NCBI GenBank assembly: GCA_025526995.1
Contig: JAHLKG010000022.1
Span: 434,001-498,000 of the forward strand
Length of the DNA: 64,000 nucleotides
Direction of reading: 5' to 3'
Origin: Powellomyces hirtus
Taxonomy: Eukaryota; Chytridiomycota; Chytridiomycetes; Spizellomycetales; Powellomycetaceae
Part shown: positions 1-11,325 of the stretch, in pieces
How the letters are laid out: each line of letters starts with the position of its first letter
How positions within the stretch are numbered: the first letter of the stretch is position 1
Program-made: the position numbers and the translations under genes
Notes under the pieces: model-generated
What the model was told of the DNA's origin: nothing
The model's input: only the letters and a program-made list of their open reading frames with translations
Database searches by the model: none

Positions 1-951
1 AGCCGACTCCAATCCAATGGAAAGAGGGAGTTTGTCCATCACAATCTGAAAAAATTCATTTCAAAAAAGGGCATCCTGCACGAACTCACTGCTGCAGATT
101 CCCCACAGCCCAACAGTGTAGCAGGAAGGTTCAACCTCACCCTGTTCAACACCATACGTTTATTGGGACACTCATACGGCATCCCAAAACAACTCTGGAG
201 CGAGTTAGCAGCTACATCAGTCTATTTATGGAATCGTCTCCCCCACAAGTCCAATAAAACATCTCACTGTACAAACAGCTTAACGGCAAAGAGCTCTCAC
301 TTTCTCACCTTCACGTGGTTTGGGCCAATGCCTTTGTGCATTTTGTCAAGAGAAAACAAGTCTCACAGTTGGCACCACGCGCCACACATATGAGATTCAT
401 TGGTTACAAATTTCACGGTGCTTACCGCTGTTGGGATGACAACCGTCAAGAAATAGTCATTTCTTGCCGTGTAACATTCTACAAAATCTCAGCACCCAAA
501 CTCGCAGAAGACTACATCCCACCTGAAGATTTACAAAGTTGAAGAGATTCTTGACTCACATGACGGCCCGGAAGGTGCTGAATTCCTCTGCAAATGGTTG
601 GTATTCGAAGACAACAAAAATACATGGGAACCGATCGAAAATGTCAACCACTTGATGGTCTTTGCAAATTACATCAACAAGAAGAGAGCAAATGCTCTTT
701 TGGCTGCAAGTACTGGAGAACCCCAAACCTACAAACAAGCGCTTCCATCCAACAACGCGCCAAAGTGGACCAAGGCCATAAATGCCGAATTGAAGTCCCT
801 TCATACCAATGAAACATGGGAAGTCAGCAACCCCAAATCCGTACCGCACAATCAACAGCCCATCCACACCAGATGGGTATTCAAGATTAAGCAAGACTGA
901 ATGGTCAACCTCAACGTTACAACGCCCGGCTTGTTGTGAAAGGCTGCAAAC
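1..951 (+). mobile_element. Copia-1 tandem unit 0, 3' part
   Basis: Partial first unit of the Copia-1 array, cut by the window edge. It carries the end of the integrase, a decayed chromodomain (about 540-670) and the start of reverse transcriptase, then stops at GCAAAC directly against an LTR. It is nearly identical to 3669-4619 and 7340-8290. Frames are broken as in the other units, so no protein is expected. The reverse transcriptase active site and RNase H are absent. Confidence 0.9.
947..951 (+). repeat. Target site duplication CAAAC (left copy)
   Basis: CAAAC lies directly before the LTR that begins at 952. The same five bases follow the last LTR of the cluster at 13774-13778, where the interrupted reverse transcriptase frame resumes. 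The same junction is repeated before the LTRs at 4620 and 8291 because the segment was amplified. Five bases is a usual Copia duplication length. Confidence 0.8.
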
Positions 952-1324
952 TATTGGAATGTTGAGACTTGCGTACTCAACGTTTGGTCCTTACATTAGA
1001 TCCTTACTTGGATTCTCTGACTAGAACGCGTGACCGCCATACCGGTAATGCTAAGAGCTGAATTGGATCACGTGGGATCACGTGATTGAAGAAAAGGTAG
1101 ATTAGAACGCTCAAAGCGAGACATTACCAATAAGACTTTAAGACATAAAATACATTCACATACATTACATCTCCCTGCATCTGACAACGCTACATCATCA
1201 ACTGCATCACAGAAGAGCTCTGTAACCCCCCCCCCCCCCTTACGAAGTATACTGGAGGCCACATCGAATTCGGCCAATCCTCTGCAATTCCGATAAAGTA
1301 CTGGAAGTGCCGATATCTCTAACA
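952..1324 (+). repeat. Copia-1 LTR, array copy 1
   Basis: 373-base LTR starting TATTGGAATG and ending CTCTAACA. Both edges are fixed by the CAAAC duplication and by the primer binding site that follows. It contains a C14 run near its 3' end. The same LTR recurs at 4620, 8291 and 13402. Confidence 0.9.
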
Positions 1325-1342
1325 GGTTATGAGCCCTGAGAC
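1325..1342 (+). other. Primer binding site, half-tRNA type
   Basis: Directly after the LTR the sequence GGTTATGAGCCCTGAGAC is complementary to the anticodon arm of an initiator methionine tRNA (GGGCTCATAACC) rather than to its 3' CCA end. Priming from an internal tRNA-iMet fragment is known for Drosophila copia. The same site follows the LTRs ending at 4995 and 8666, and a decayed form follows 15822. Confidence 0.75.
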
Positions 1343-1439
1343 TGGTCGAATTCGAATCATTCTCCCTTCGTAAAACCTGTAAACTACAAGTCTTCCGTCG
1401 AAATTCAAGTGCCAAGAAAGTACCGAGCACACCGTCAAG

Positions 1440-4400
1440 ATGCCTACTGTAAGATCTCCCATTCAAGGAGTGCAGACCCGCCAACAAGCCCGTCAAGCCA
1501 CACGAGAAGCCCAACGGGGTCCTGATGCTGAAGAAGACGTTAATATCGATGCCTCGATCTACCATGATTCCCACGACGCAGATGCCGATGTGGATGAGAT
1601 GAATCATGGAGAAATTCATGCAGACTCGGCGATAGTACCGTCCGAAGTACCGACTGACATTGTCATGGAAATTCTGCAGAGGTTCAAGATGGAAATCGAC
1701 AAAAAGCTTGACCATCGGATGGACAGGTTGGAGAGGACTTTATTGACTAGTTCAAACTCTCTCGCTACATTAACTTCCCATCAACAACCCGAGAAGTACG
1801 AGAAGCCTCATATCGGTGGTCATCCTATGGCCGTTTCACCGATGAGAAGCCCAAAAGCGGGCCTTGAGTACCCTTTTCTACATCAACACATTACTCACGG
1901 CGAAGTTGAAGCCCCAGTTGCCCCTCACTTTCGTCCGTCTTCCCCAACGGAAAGCACAACAACTACGAGCAGCAGAAAGAGCGATGATCGCGACGCACAA
2001 TGTACATCATTCGCGTACTTCAAATCTGCGATCGATGCAGTAACTACATTCGACGGGACAGGAAATCTCTCAAAACTCGCCGACTTCATTGATCAACTTA
2101 CTCTAGTCTTTCGCCTAAAACTTGTATCTGAAGAAGAACAACTCTCATTCATCTTCACGAAGCTCTCTGGCGAAGCAAAACAATGGTATCGTAATCACCA
2201 GAAAGATGCCGAACAAGGGATGGTGGAGCCCATCACGGATTGGGAATCCTTCAAGCCTCCCTTCCTCTTGCGTTACCAACCAACCGATCACAAAGAAACT
2301 TTGCTCACTCAACTTGAAAGACTCCGACAAGGAAGTCATTCCATTTCGCAGTACAATACCTCATTCACGAAGATTACAAGTCAAATCCCCTTGAAGGTGC
2401 CGTTCGAAATCTACAAGTGGTTTTATCTTTGCGGAATGAATGAACATCATGCAGAGCTCGTCAGAACTCAAAGTTTCAAGGATCTCCATGGCCTCATGGC
2501 AGCTGCCAAGCGTCTGGATAACGGAAGTAACGAGAGTAACCAAAATAACCGATTCGCCAAGAAGAGCGAAAACATCGCGCTCGAAGCCCAACCTTCAAAG
2601 AAAGACGGCTCAAGTCACAAGAAGACCGACGCGAAGAAGACCACAGACTCGAAGAAGAGACAGAACTTCCCCTGTTGGTTATGCAATTCGAATGAACATA
2701 CCCCATTCAATTGTCCCCTCAAAGCCAAGGCAGTCAAAGCCTTAAAACCCGCTGCTAATGCCAACATTGCAGAAGCACATAACGCCATTACACTGGCTTA
2801 CCTGGATTCGGGCTGCTCACAGCACATGACAAATGACATTTCCATTCTCGAATCCTATGAAGAGCACTCAACGCGCGTCAGATTTGGAAACAACGCCTTT
2901 CTCGATGCCAAAGTGAAAGGGAACGCTATCTTGAAGCTTCCGGATGGAGATGTACCTCTCACTGATGTTCTCTACGTTCCGAAACTCGCCAAGACTCTCA
3001 TCTCAGTCTCCGCACTCACCAAAGATGGAAAGAGAGTCACCTTTGAAGATGAGAGCGCTATCATTCAAGACTGCAATGGCACTACGAATGACATCACCAT
3101 ACCTCTCGTTCGAGGAATGTATCACATCTCGCCAACTCCGATGGCTTTCGCTACTCAAACTCGCTTAAGGACAAACACGTCCAATGTACTGACACACGCG
3201 TTGAAAAATACATCTACCGAATTGACAAAATGGATGAACGCGTCCAATGTACCAACAGACGCATCCGATACATCGATTCAAACCACAGCCACAGCCTCTT
3301 TTGGTCCCTCTACTCTTGTCAACAAAGGAACCCTCTGGCATCACCCTTTGATCCATCCTGGTGGCCATATGATGAAGCAACTCAAGCTCCCAATGACCAA
3401 CAAAGTCTGCAAAGGTTGCGAGTTTGGTAAGCACAAGCGCTCACCATTCAACGGCACAGTGACACGGTCCAAGACCCCTCTCGATTTCCTACATTTCAAC
3501 CTTGACGGCCTGCACATACCCACAGTTGGCAATGAGAAATATGCCCTTGTTGTGATTGATGATTATTCACACCTCACATGGATCTTCTTTTTGACGGCAA
3601 AGGACAAAGCTACTGCAAAGTTGATTGAATTCATCAACTTCATCAAAAATCAGACCAACAAACAGGTCAGCCGACTCCAATCCAATGGAAAGAGGGAGTT
3701 TGTCCATCACAATCTGAAAAAATTCATTTCAAAAAAGGGCATCCTGCACGAACTCACTGCTGCAGATTCCCCACAGCCCAACAGTGTAGCAGGAAGGTTC
3801 AACCTCACCCTGTTCAACACCATACGTTTATTGGGACACTCATACGGCATCCCAAAACAACTCTGGAGCGAGTTAGCAGCTACATCAGTCTATTTATGGA
3901 ATCGTCTCCCCCACAAGTCCAATAAAACATCTCACTGTACAAACAGCTTAACGGCAAAGAGCTCTCACTTTCTCACCTTCACGTGGTTTGGGCCAATGCC
4001 TTTGTGCATTTTGTCAAGAGAAAACAAGTCTCACAGTTGGCACCACGCGCCACACATATGAGATTCATTGGTTACAAATTTCACGGTGCTTACCGCTGTT
4101 GGGATGACAACCGTCAAGAAATAGTCATTTCTTGCCGTGTAACATTCTACAAAATCTCAGCACCCAAACTCGCAGAAGACTACATCCCACCTGAAGATTT
4201 ACAAAGTTGAAGAGATTCTTGACTCACATGACGGCCCGGAAGGTGCTGAATTCCTCCGCAAATGGTTGGTATTCGAAGACAACAAAAATACATGGGAACC
4301 GATCGAAAATGTCAACCACTTGATGGTCTTTGCAAATTACATCAACAAGAAGAGAGCAAATGCTCTTTTGGCTGCAAGTACTGGAGAACCCCAAACCTAC

Positions 4401-4619
4401 AAACAAGCGCTTCCATCCAACAACGCGCCAAAGTGGACCAAGGCCATAAATGCCGAATTGAAGTCCCTTCATACCAATGAAACATGGGAAGTCAGCAACC
4501 CCAAATCCGTACCGCACAATCAACAGCCCATCCACACCAGATGGGTATTCAAGATTAAGCAAGACTGAATGGTCAACCTCAACGTTACAACGCCCGGCTT
4601 GTTGTGAAAGGCTGCAAAC
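1440..4619 (+). pseudogene. Copia-1 gag-protease-integrase, unit 1 (broken)
   Basis: An open frame of 873 residues runs from 1440 to 4061. Gag is followed by a CX2CX4HX4C zinc knuckle (starting CWLC, about 2674-2715), a DSG protease motif (about 2806) and an integrase with HHCC zinc-binding residues. The integrase is dead: the second catalytic Asp is Asn (motif LQSNGKREF) and the catalytic Glu is Gly (NSVAGRFN). A one-base deletion near 3925, relative to the copy at 31960, shifts the frame and ends it early. Chromodomain and RT-start remnants follow in other frames to 4567. It could still yield a Gag-protease-like product, which is inference. Confidence 0.85.
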
Positions 4620-4995
4620 TATTGGAATGTTGAGACTTGCGTACTCAACGTTTGGTCCTTACATTAGATCCTTACTTGGATTCTCTGACTAGAACGCGTG
4701 ACCGCCATACCGGTAATGCTAAGAGCTGAATTGGATCACGTGGGATCACGTGATTGAAGAAAAGGTAGATTAGAACGCTCAAAGCGAGACATTACCAATA
4801 AGACTTTAAGACATAAAATACATTCACATACATTACATCTCCCTGCATCTGACAACGCTACATCATCAACTGCATCACAGAAGAGCTCTGTAACCCCCCC
4901 CCCCCCCCCCTTACGAAGTATACTGGAGGCCACATCGAATTCGGCCAATCCTCTGCAATTCCGATAAAGTACTGGAAGTGCCGATATCTCTAACA
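4620..4995 (+). repeat. Copia-1 LTR, array copy 2
   Basis: 376-base LTR identical in layout to 952-1324 but with a C17 run. It serves as the junction between units 1 and 2, so one LTR is shared by two neighbouring copies. Confidence 0.9.
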
Positions 4996-5110
4996 GGTTA
5001 TGAGCCCTGAGACTGGTCGAATTCGAATCATTCTCCCTTCGTAAAACCTGTAAACTACAAGTCTTCCGTCGAAATTCAAGTGCCAAGAAAGTACCGAGCA
5101 CACCGTCAAG

Positions 5111-8100
5111 ATGCCTACTGTAAGATCTCCCATTCAAGGAGTGCAGACCCGCCAACAAGCCCGTCAAGCCACACGAGAAGCCCAACGGGGTCCTGATGCT
5201 GAAGAAGACGTGAATATCGATGCCTCGATCTACCATGATTCCCACGACGCAGATGCCGATGTGGATGAGATGAATCATGGAGAAATTCATGCAGACTCGG
5301 CGATAGTACCATCCGAAGTACCGACTGACATTGTCATGGAAATTCTGCAGAGGTTCAAGATGGAAATCGACAAAAAGCTTGACCATCGGATGGACAGGTT
5401 GGAGAGGACTTTATTGACTAGTTCAAACTCTCTCGCTACATTAACTTCCCATCAACAACCCGAGAAGTACGAGAAGCCTCATATCGGTGGTCATCCTATG
5501 GCCGTTTCACCGATGAGAAGCCCAAAAGCGGGCCTTGAGTACCCTTTTCTACATCAACACATTACTCACGGCGAAGTTGAAGCCCCAGTTGCCCCTCACT
5601 TTCGTCCGTCTTCCCCAACGGAAAGCACAACAACTACGAGCAGCAGAAAGAGCGATGATCGCGACGCACAATGTACATCATTCGCGTACTTCAAATCTGC
5701 GATCGATGCAGTAACTACATTCGACGGGACAGGAAATCTCTCAAAACTCGCCGACTTCATTGATCAACTTACTCTAGTCTTTCGCCTAAAACTTGTATCT
5801 GAAGAAGAACAACTCTCATTCATCTTCACGAAGCTCTCTGGCGAAGCAAAACAATGGTATCATAATCACCAGAAAGATGCCGAACAAGGGATGGTGGAGC
5901 CCATCACGGATTGGGAATCCTTCAAGCCTCCCTTCCTCTTGCGTTACCAACCAACCGATCACAAAGAAACTTTGCTCACTCAACTTGAAAGACTCCGACA
6001 AGGAAGTCATTCCATCTCGCAGTACAATACCTCATTCACGAAGATTACAAGTCAAATCCCCTTGAAGGTGCCGTTCGAAATCTACAAGTGGTTTTATCTT
6101 TGCAGAATGAATGAACATCATGCAGAGCTCGTCAGAACTCAAAGTTTCAAGGATCTCCATGGCCTCATGGCAGCTGCCAAGCGTCTGGATAACGGAAGTA
6201 ACGAGAGTAACCAAAATAACCGATTCGCCAAGAAGAGCGAAAACATCGCGCTCGAAGCCCAACCTTCAAAGAAAGACGGCTCAAGTCACAAGAAGACCGA
6301 CGCGAAGAAGACCACAGACTCGAAGAAGAGACAGAACTTCCCCTGTTGGTTATGCAATTCGAATGAACATACCCCATTCAATTGTCCCCTCAAAGCCAAG
6401 GCAGTCAAAGCCTTAAAACCCGCTGCTATTGCCAACATTGCAGAAGCACATAACGCCATTACACTGGCTTACCTGGATTCGGGCTGCTCACAGCACATGA
6501 CAAATGACATTTCCATTCTCGAATCCTATGAAGAGCACTCAACGCGCGTCAGATTTGGAAACAACGCCTTTCTCGATGCCGAAGTGAAAGGGAACGCTAT
6601 CTTGAAGCTTCCGGATGGAGATGTACCTCTCACTGATGTTCTCTACGTTCCGAAACTCGCCAAGACTCTCATCTCAGTCTCCGCACTCACCAAAGATGGA
6701 AAGAGAGTCACCTTTGAAGATGAGAGCGCTATCATTCAAGACTGCAATGGCACTACGAATGACATCACCATACCTCTCGTTCGAGGAATGTATCACATCT
6801 CGCCAACTCCGATGGCTTTCGCTACTCAAACTCGCTTAAGGACAAACACGTCCAATGTACTGACACACGCGTTGAAAAATACATCTACCGAATTGACAAA
6901 ATGGATGAACGCGTCCAATGTACCAACAGACGCATCCGATACATCGATTCAAACCACAGCCACAGCCTCTTTTGGTCCCTCTACTCTTGTCAACAAAGGA
7001 ACCCTCTGGCATCACCCTTTGATCCATCCTGGTGGCCATATGATGAAGCAACTCAAGCTCCCAATGACCAACAAAGTCTGCAAAGGTTGCGAGTTTGGTA
7101 AGCACAAGCGCTCACCATTCAACGGCACAGTGACACGGTCCAAGACCCCTCTCGATTTCCTACATTTCAACCTTGACGGCCTGCACATACCCACAGTTGG
7201 CAATGAGAAATATGCCCTTGTTGTGATTGATGATTATTCACACCTCACATGGATCTTCTTTTTGACGGCAAAGGACAAAGCTACTGCAAAGTTGATTGAA
7301 TTCATCAACTTCATCAAAAATCAGACCAACAAACAGGTCAGCCGACTCCAATCCAATGGAAAGAGGGAGTTTGTCCATCACAATCTGAAAAAATTCATTT
7401 CAAAAAAGGGCATCCTGCACGAACTCACTGCTGCAGATTCCCCACAGCCCAACAGTGTAGCAGGAAGGTTCAACCTCACCCTGTTCAACACCATACGTTT
7501 ATTGGGACACTCATACGGCATCCCAAAACAACTCTGGAGCGAGTTAGCAGCTACATCAGTCTATTTATGGAATCGTCTCCCCCACAAGTCCAATAAAACA
7601 TCTCACTGTACAAACAGCTTAACGGCAAAGAGCTCTCACTTTCTCACCTTCACGTGGTTTGGGCCAATGCCTTTGTGCATTTTGTCAAGAGAAAACAAGT
7701 CTCACAGTTGGCACCACGCGCCACACATATGAGATTCATTGGTTACAAATTTCACGGTGCTTACCGCTGTTGGGATGACAACCGTCAAGAAATAGTCATT
7801 TCTTGCCGTGTAACATTCTACAAAATCTCAGCACCCAAACTCGCAGAAGACTACATCCCACCTGAAGATTTACAAAGTTGAAGAGATTCTTGACTCACAT
7901 GACGGCCCGGAAGGTGCTGAATTCCTCTGCAAATGGTTGGTATTCGAAGACAACAAAAATACATGGGAACCGATCGAAAATGTCAACCACTTGATGGTCT
8001 TTGCAAATTACATCAACAAGAAGAGAGCAAATGCTCTTTTGGCTGCAAGTACTGGAGAACCCCAAACCTACAAACAAGCGCTTCCATCCAACAACGCGCC

Positions 8101-8290
8101 AAAGTGGACCAAGGGCATAAATGCCGAATTGAAGTCCCTTCATACCAATGAAACATGGGAAGTCAGCAACCCCAAATCCGTACCGCACAATCAACAGCCC
8201 ATCCACACCAGATGGGTATTCAAGATTAAGCAAGACTGAATGGTCAACCTCAATGTTACAACGCCCGGCTTGTTGTGAAAGGCTGCAAAC
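5111..8290 (+). pseudogene. Copia-1 gag-protease-integrase, unit 2 (broken)
   Basis: Open from 5111 to 7732 (873 residues), with the same domain order, the same dead integrase (Asp to Asn, Glu to Gly) and the same downstream frameshift as unit 1. The lesions therefore predate the amplification. Reverse transcriptase is cut off at the LTR at 8291. Confidence 0.85.
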
Positions 8291-8666
8291 TATTGGAATG
8301 TTGAGACTTGCGTACTCAACGTTTGGTCCTTACATTAGATCCTTACTTGGATTCTCTGACTAGAACGCGTGACCGCCATACCGGTAATGCTAAGAGCTGA
8401 ATTGGATCACGTGGGATCACGTGATTGAAGAAAAGGTAGATTAGAACGCTCAAAGCGAGACATTACCAATAAGACTTTAAGACATAAAATACATTCACAT
8501 ACATTACATCTCCCTGCATCTGACAACGCTACATCATCAACTGCATCACAGAAGAGCTCTGTAACCCCCCCCCCCCCCCCCTTACGAAGTATACTGGAGG
8601 CCACATCGAATTCGGCCAATCCTCTGCAATTCCGATAAAGTACTGGAAGTGCCGATATCTCTAACA
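8291..8666 (+). repeat. Copia-1 LTR, array copy 3 (5' LTR of the full-length copy)
   Basis: 376 bases with a C17 run. Compared with the 3' LTR at 13402 it has T for C at two CpG sites (CTCTGAC for CTCCGAC, GTAATGC for GTAACGC) and a longer C run. The pair is otherwise close to identical. Confidence 0.9.
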
Positions 8667-8781
8667 GGTTATGAGCCCTGAGACTGGTCGAATTCGAATC
8701 ATTCTCCCTTCGTAAAACCTGTAAACTACAAGTCTTCCGTCGAAATTCAAGTGCCAAGAAAGTACCGAGCACACCGTCAAG

Positions 8782-11325
8782 ATGCCTACTGTAAGATCTC
8801 CCATTCAAGGAGTGCAGACCCGCCAACAAGCCCGTCAAGCCACACGAGAAGCCCAACGGGGTCCTGATGCTGAAGAAGACGTTAATATCGATGCCTCGAT
8901 CTACCATGATTCCCACGACGCAGATGCCGATGTGGATGAGATGAATCATGGAGAAATTCATGCAGACTCGGCGATAGTACCGTCCGAAGTACCGACTGAC
9001 ATTGTCATGGAAATTCTGCAGAGGTTCAAGATGGAAATCGACAAAAAGCTTGACCATCGGATGGACAGGTTGGAGAGGACTTTATTGACTAGTTCAAACT
9101 CTCTCGCTACATTAACTTCCCATCAACAACCCGAGAAGTACGAGAAGCCTCATATCGGTGGTCATCCTATGGCCGTTTCACCGATGAGAAGCCCAAAAGC
9201 GGGCCTTGAGTACCCTTTTCTACATCAACACATTACTCACGGCGAAGTTGAAGCCCCAGTTGCCCCTCACTTTCGTCCGTCTTCCCCAACGGAAAGCACA
9301 ACAACTACGAGCAGCAGAAAGAGCGATGATCGCGACGCACAATGTACATCATTCGCGTACTTCAAATCTGCGATCGATGCAGTAACTACATTCGACGGGA
9401 CAGGAAATCTCTCAAAACTCGCCGACTTCATTGATCAACTTACTCTAGTCTTTCGCCTAAAACTTGTATCTGAAGAAGAACAACTCTCATTCATCTTCAC
9501 GAAGCTCTCTGGCGAAGCAAAACAATGGTATCGTAATCACCAGAAAGATGCCGAACAAGGGATGGTGGAGCCCATCACGGATTGGGAATCCTTCAAGCCT
9601 CCCTTCCTCTTGCGTTACCAACCAACCGATCACAAAGAAACTTTGCTCACTCAACTTGAAAGACTCCGACAAGGAAGTCATTCCATCTCGCAGTACAATA
9701 CCTCATTCACGAAGATTACAAGTCAAATCCCCTTGAAGGTGCCGTTCGAAATCTACAAGTGGTTTTATCTTTGCGGAATGAATGAACATCATGCAGAGCT
9801 CGTCAGAACTCAAAGTTTCAAGGATCTCCATGGCCTCATGGCAGCTGCCAAGCGTCTGGATAACGGAAGTAACGAGAGTAACCAAAATAACCGATTCGCC
9901 AAGAAGAGCGAAAACATCGCGCTCGAAGCCCAACCTTCAAAGAAAGACGGCTCAAGTCACAAGAAGACCGACGCAAAGAAGACCACAGACTCGAAGAAGA
10001 GACAGAACTTCCCCTGTTGGTTATGCAATTCGAATGAACATACCCCATTCAATTGTCCCCTCAAAGCCAAGGCAGTCAAAGCCTTAAAACCCGCTGCTAT
10101 TGCCAACATTGCAGAAGCACATAACGCCATTACACTGGCTTACCTGGATTCGGGCTGCTCACAGCACATGACAAATGACATTTCCATTCTCGAATCCTAT
10201 GAAGAGCACTCAACGCGCGTCAGATTTGGAAACAACGCCTTTCTCGATGCCGAAGTGAAAGGGAACGCTATCTTGAAGCTTCCGGATGGAGATGTACCTC
10301 TCACTGATGTTCTCTACGTTCCGAAACTCGCCAAGACTCTCATCTCAGTCTCCGCACTCACCAAAGATGGAAAGAGAGTCACCTTTGAAGATGAGAGCGC
10401 TATCATTCAAGACTGCAATGGCACTACGAATGACATCACCATACCTCTCGTTCGAGGAATGTATCACATCTCGCCAACTCCGATGGCTTTCGCTACTCAA
10501 ACTCGCTTAAGGACAAACATGTCCAATGTACTGACACACGCGTTGAAAAATACATCTACCGAATTGACAAAATGGATGAACGCATCCAATGTACCAACAG
10601 ACGCATCCGATACATCGATTCAAACCACAGCCACAGCCTCTTTTGGTCCCTCTACTCTTGTCAACAAAGGAACCCTCTGGCATCACCCTTTGATCCATCC
10701 TGGTGGCCATATGATGAAGCAACTCAAGCTCCCAATGACCAACAAAGTCTGCAAAGGTTGCGAGTTTGGTAAGCACAAGCGCTCACCATTCAACGGCACA
10801 GTGACACGGTCCAAGACCCCTCTCGATTTCCTACATTTCAACCTTGACGGCCTGCACATACCCACAGTTGGCAATGAGAAATATGCCCTTGTTGTGATTG
10901 ATGATTATTCACACCTCACATGGATCTTCTTTTTGACGGCAAAGGACAAAGCTACTGCAAAGTTGATTGAATTCATCAACTTCATCAAAAATCAGACCAA
11001 CAAACAGGTCAGCCGACTCCAATCCAATGGAAAGAGGGAGTTTGTCCATCACAATCTGACAAAAATTCATTTCAAAAAAGGGCATCCTGCACGAACTCAC
11101 TGCTGCAGATTCCCCACAGCCCAACAGTGTAGCAGGAAGGTTCAACCTCACCCTGTTCAACACCATACGTTTATTGGGACACTCATACGGCATCCCAAAA
11201 CAACTCTGGAGCGAGTTAGCAGCTACATCAGTCTATTTATGGAATCGTCTCCCCCACAAGTCCAATAAAACATCTCACTGTACAAACAGCTTAACGGCAA
11301 AGAGCCCTCACTTTCTCACCTTCGT
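8782..11325 (+). pseudogene. Copia-1 gag-protease-integrase of the full-length copy (frameshifted)
   Basis: Open from 8782 to 11268 (828 residues). Gag, the CX2CX4HX4C knuckle, the DSG protease and the integrase zinc finger match units 1 and 2. One extra base near 11060 (CTGACAAAAATTC where the other units have CTGAAAAAATTC) shifts the frame inside the integrase catalytic core. The catalytic Asp and Glu are lost as in the other units. This copy is unlikely to encode a working integrase. Confidence 0.85.

Larger units (their letters stand above)
952..4619 (+). mobile_element. Copia-1 tandem unit 1 (lacks RT and RNase H)
   Basis: The 3668-base unit is LTR, gag, protease, dead integrase, decayed chromodomain and the first part of reverse transcriptase, followed directly by the next LTR. 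The next unit is 3671 bases; the difference is explained by the LTR C-run (14 versus 17). Units differ by a handful of substitutions, so the amplification is recent. The unit cannot make reverse transcriptase and would depend on other copies to move. Confidence 0.9.
4620..8290 (+). mobile_element. Copia-1 tandem unit 2 (lacks RT and RNase H)
   Basis: Second complete unit, 3671 bases, nearly identical to unit 1. Residue differences in Gag-protease are few: Arg to His in KQWYRNHQ, Gly to Arg in YLCGMN, Asn to Ile in PAANAN, Lys to Glu in DAKVKG. At least the Arg/His difference (CGT/CAT) is a CpG change, so the units are still ageing by CpG decay after amplification. Confidence 0.9.

Noticed and set aside
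1068..1715. Antisense open frame of 215 residues across the Copia-1 LTR and gag start, repeated in each unit
   Set aside because: It is an uninterrupted mirror of the LTR and gag, with no domain, no signal for introns and a C-run inside it. Repetition is explained by unit duplication. Unlike the Copia-2 case there is no conserved motif.
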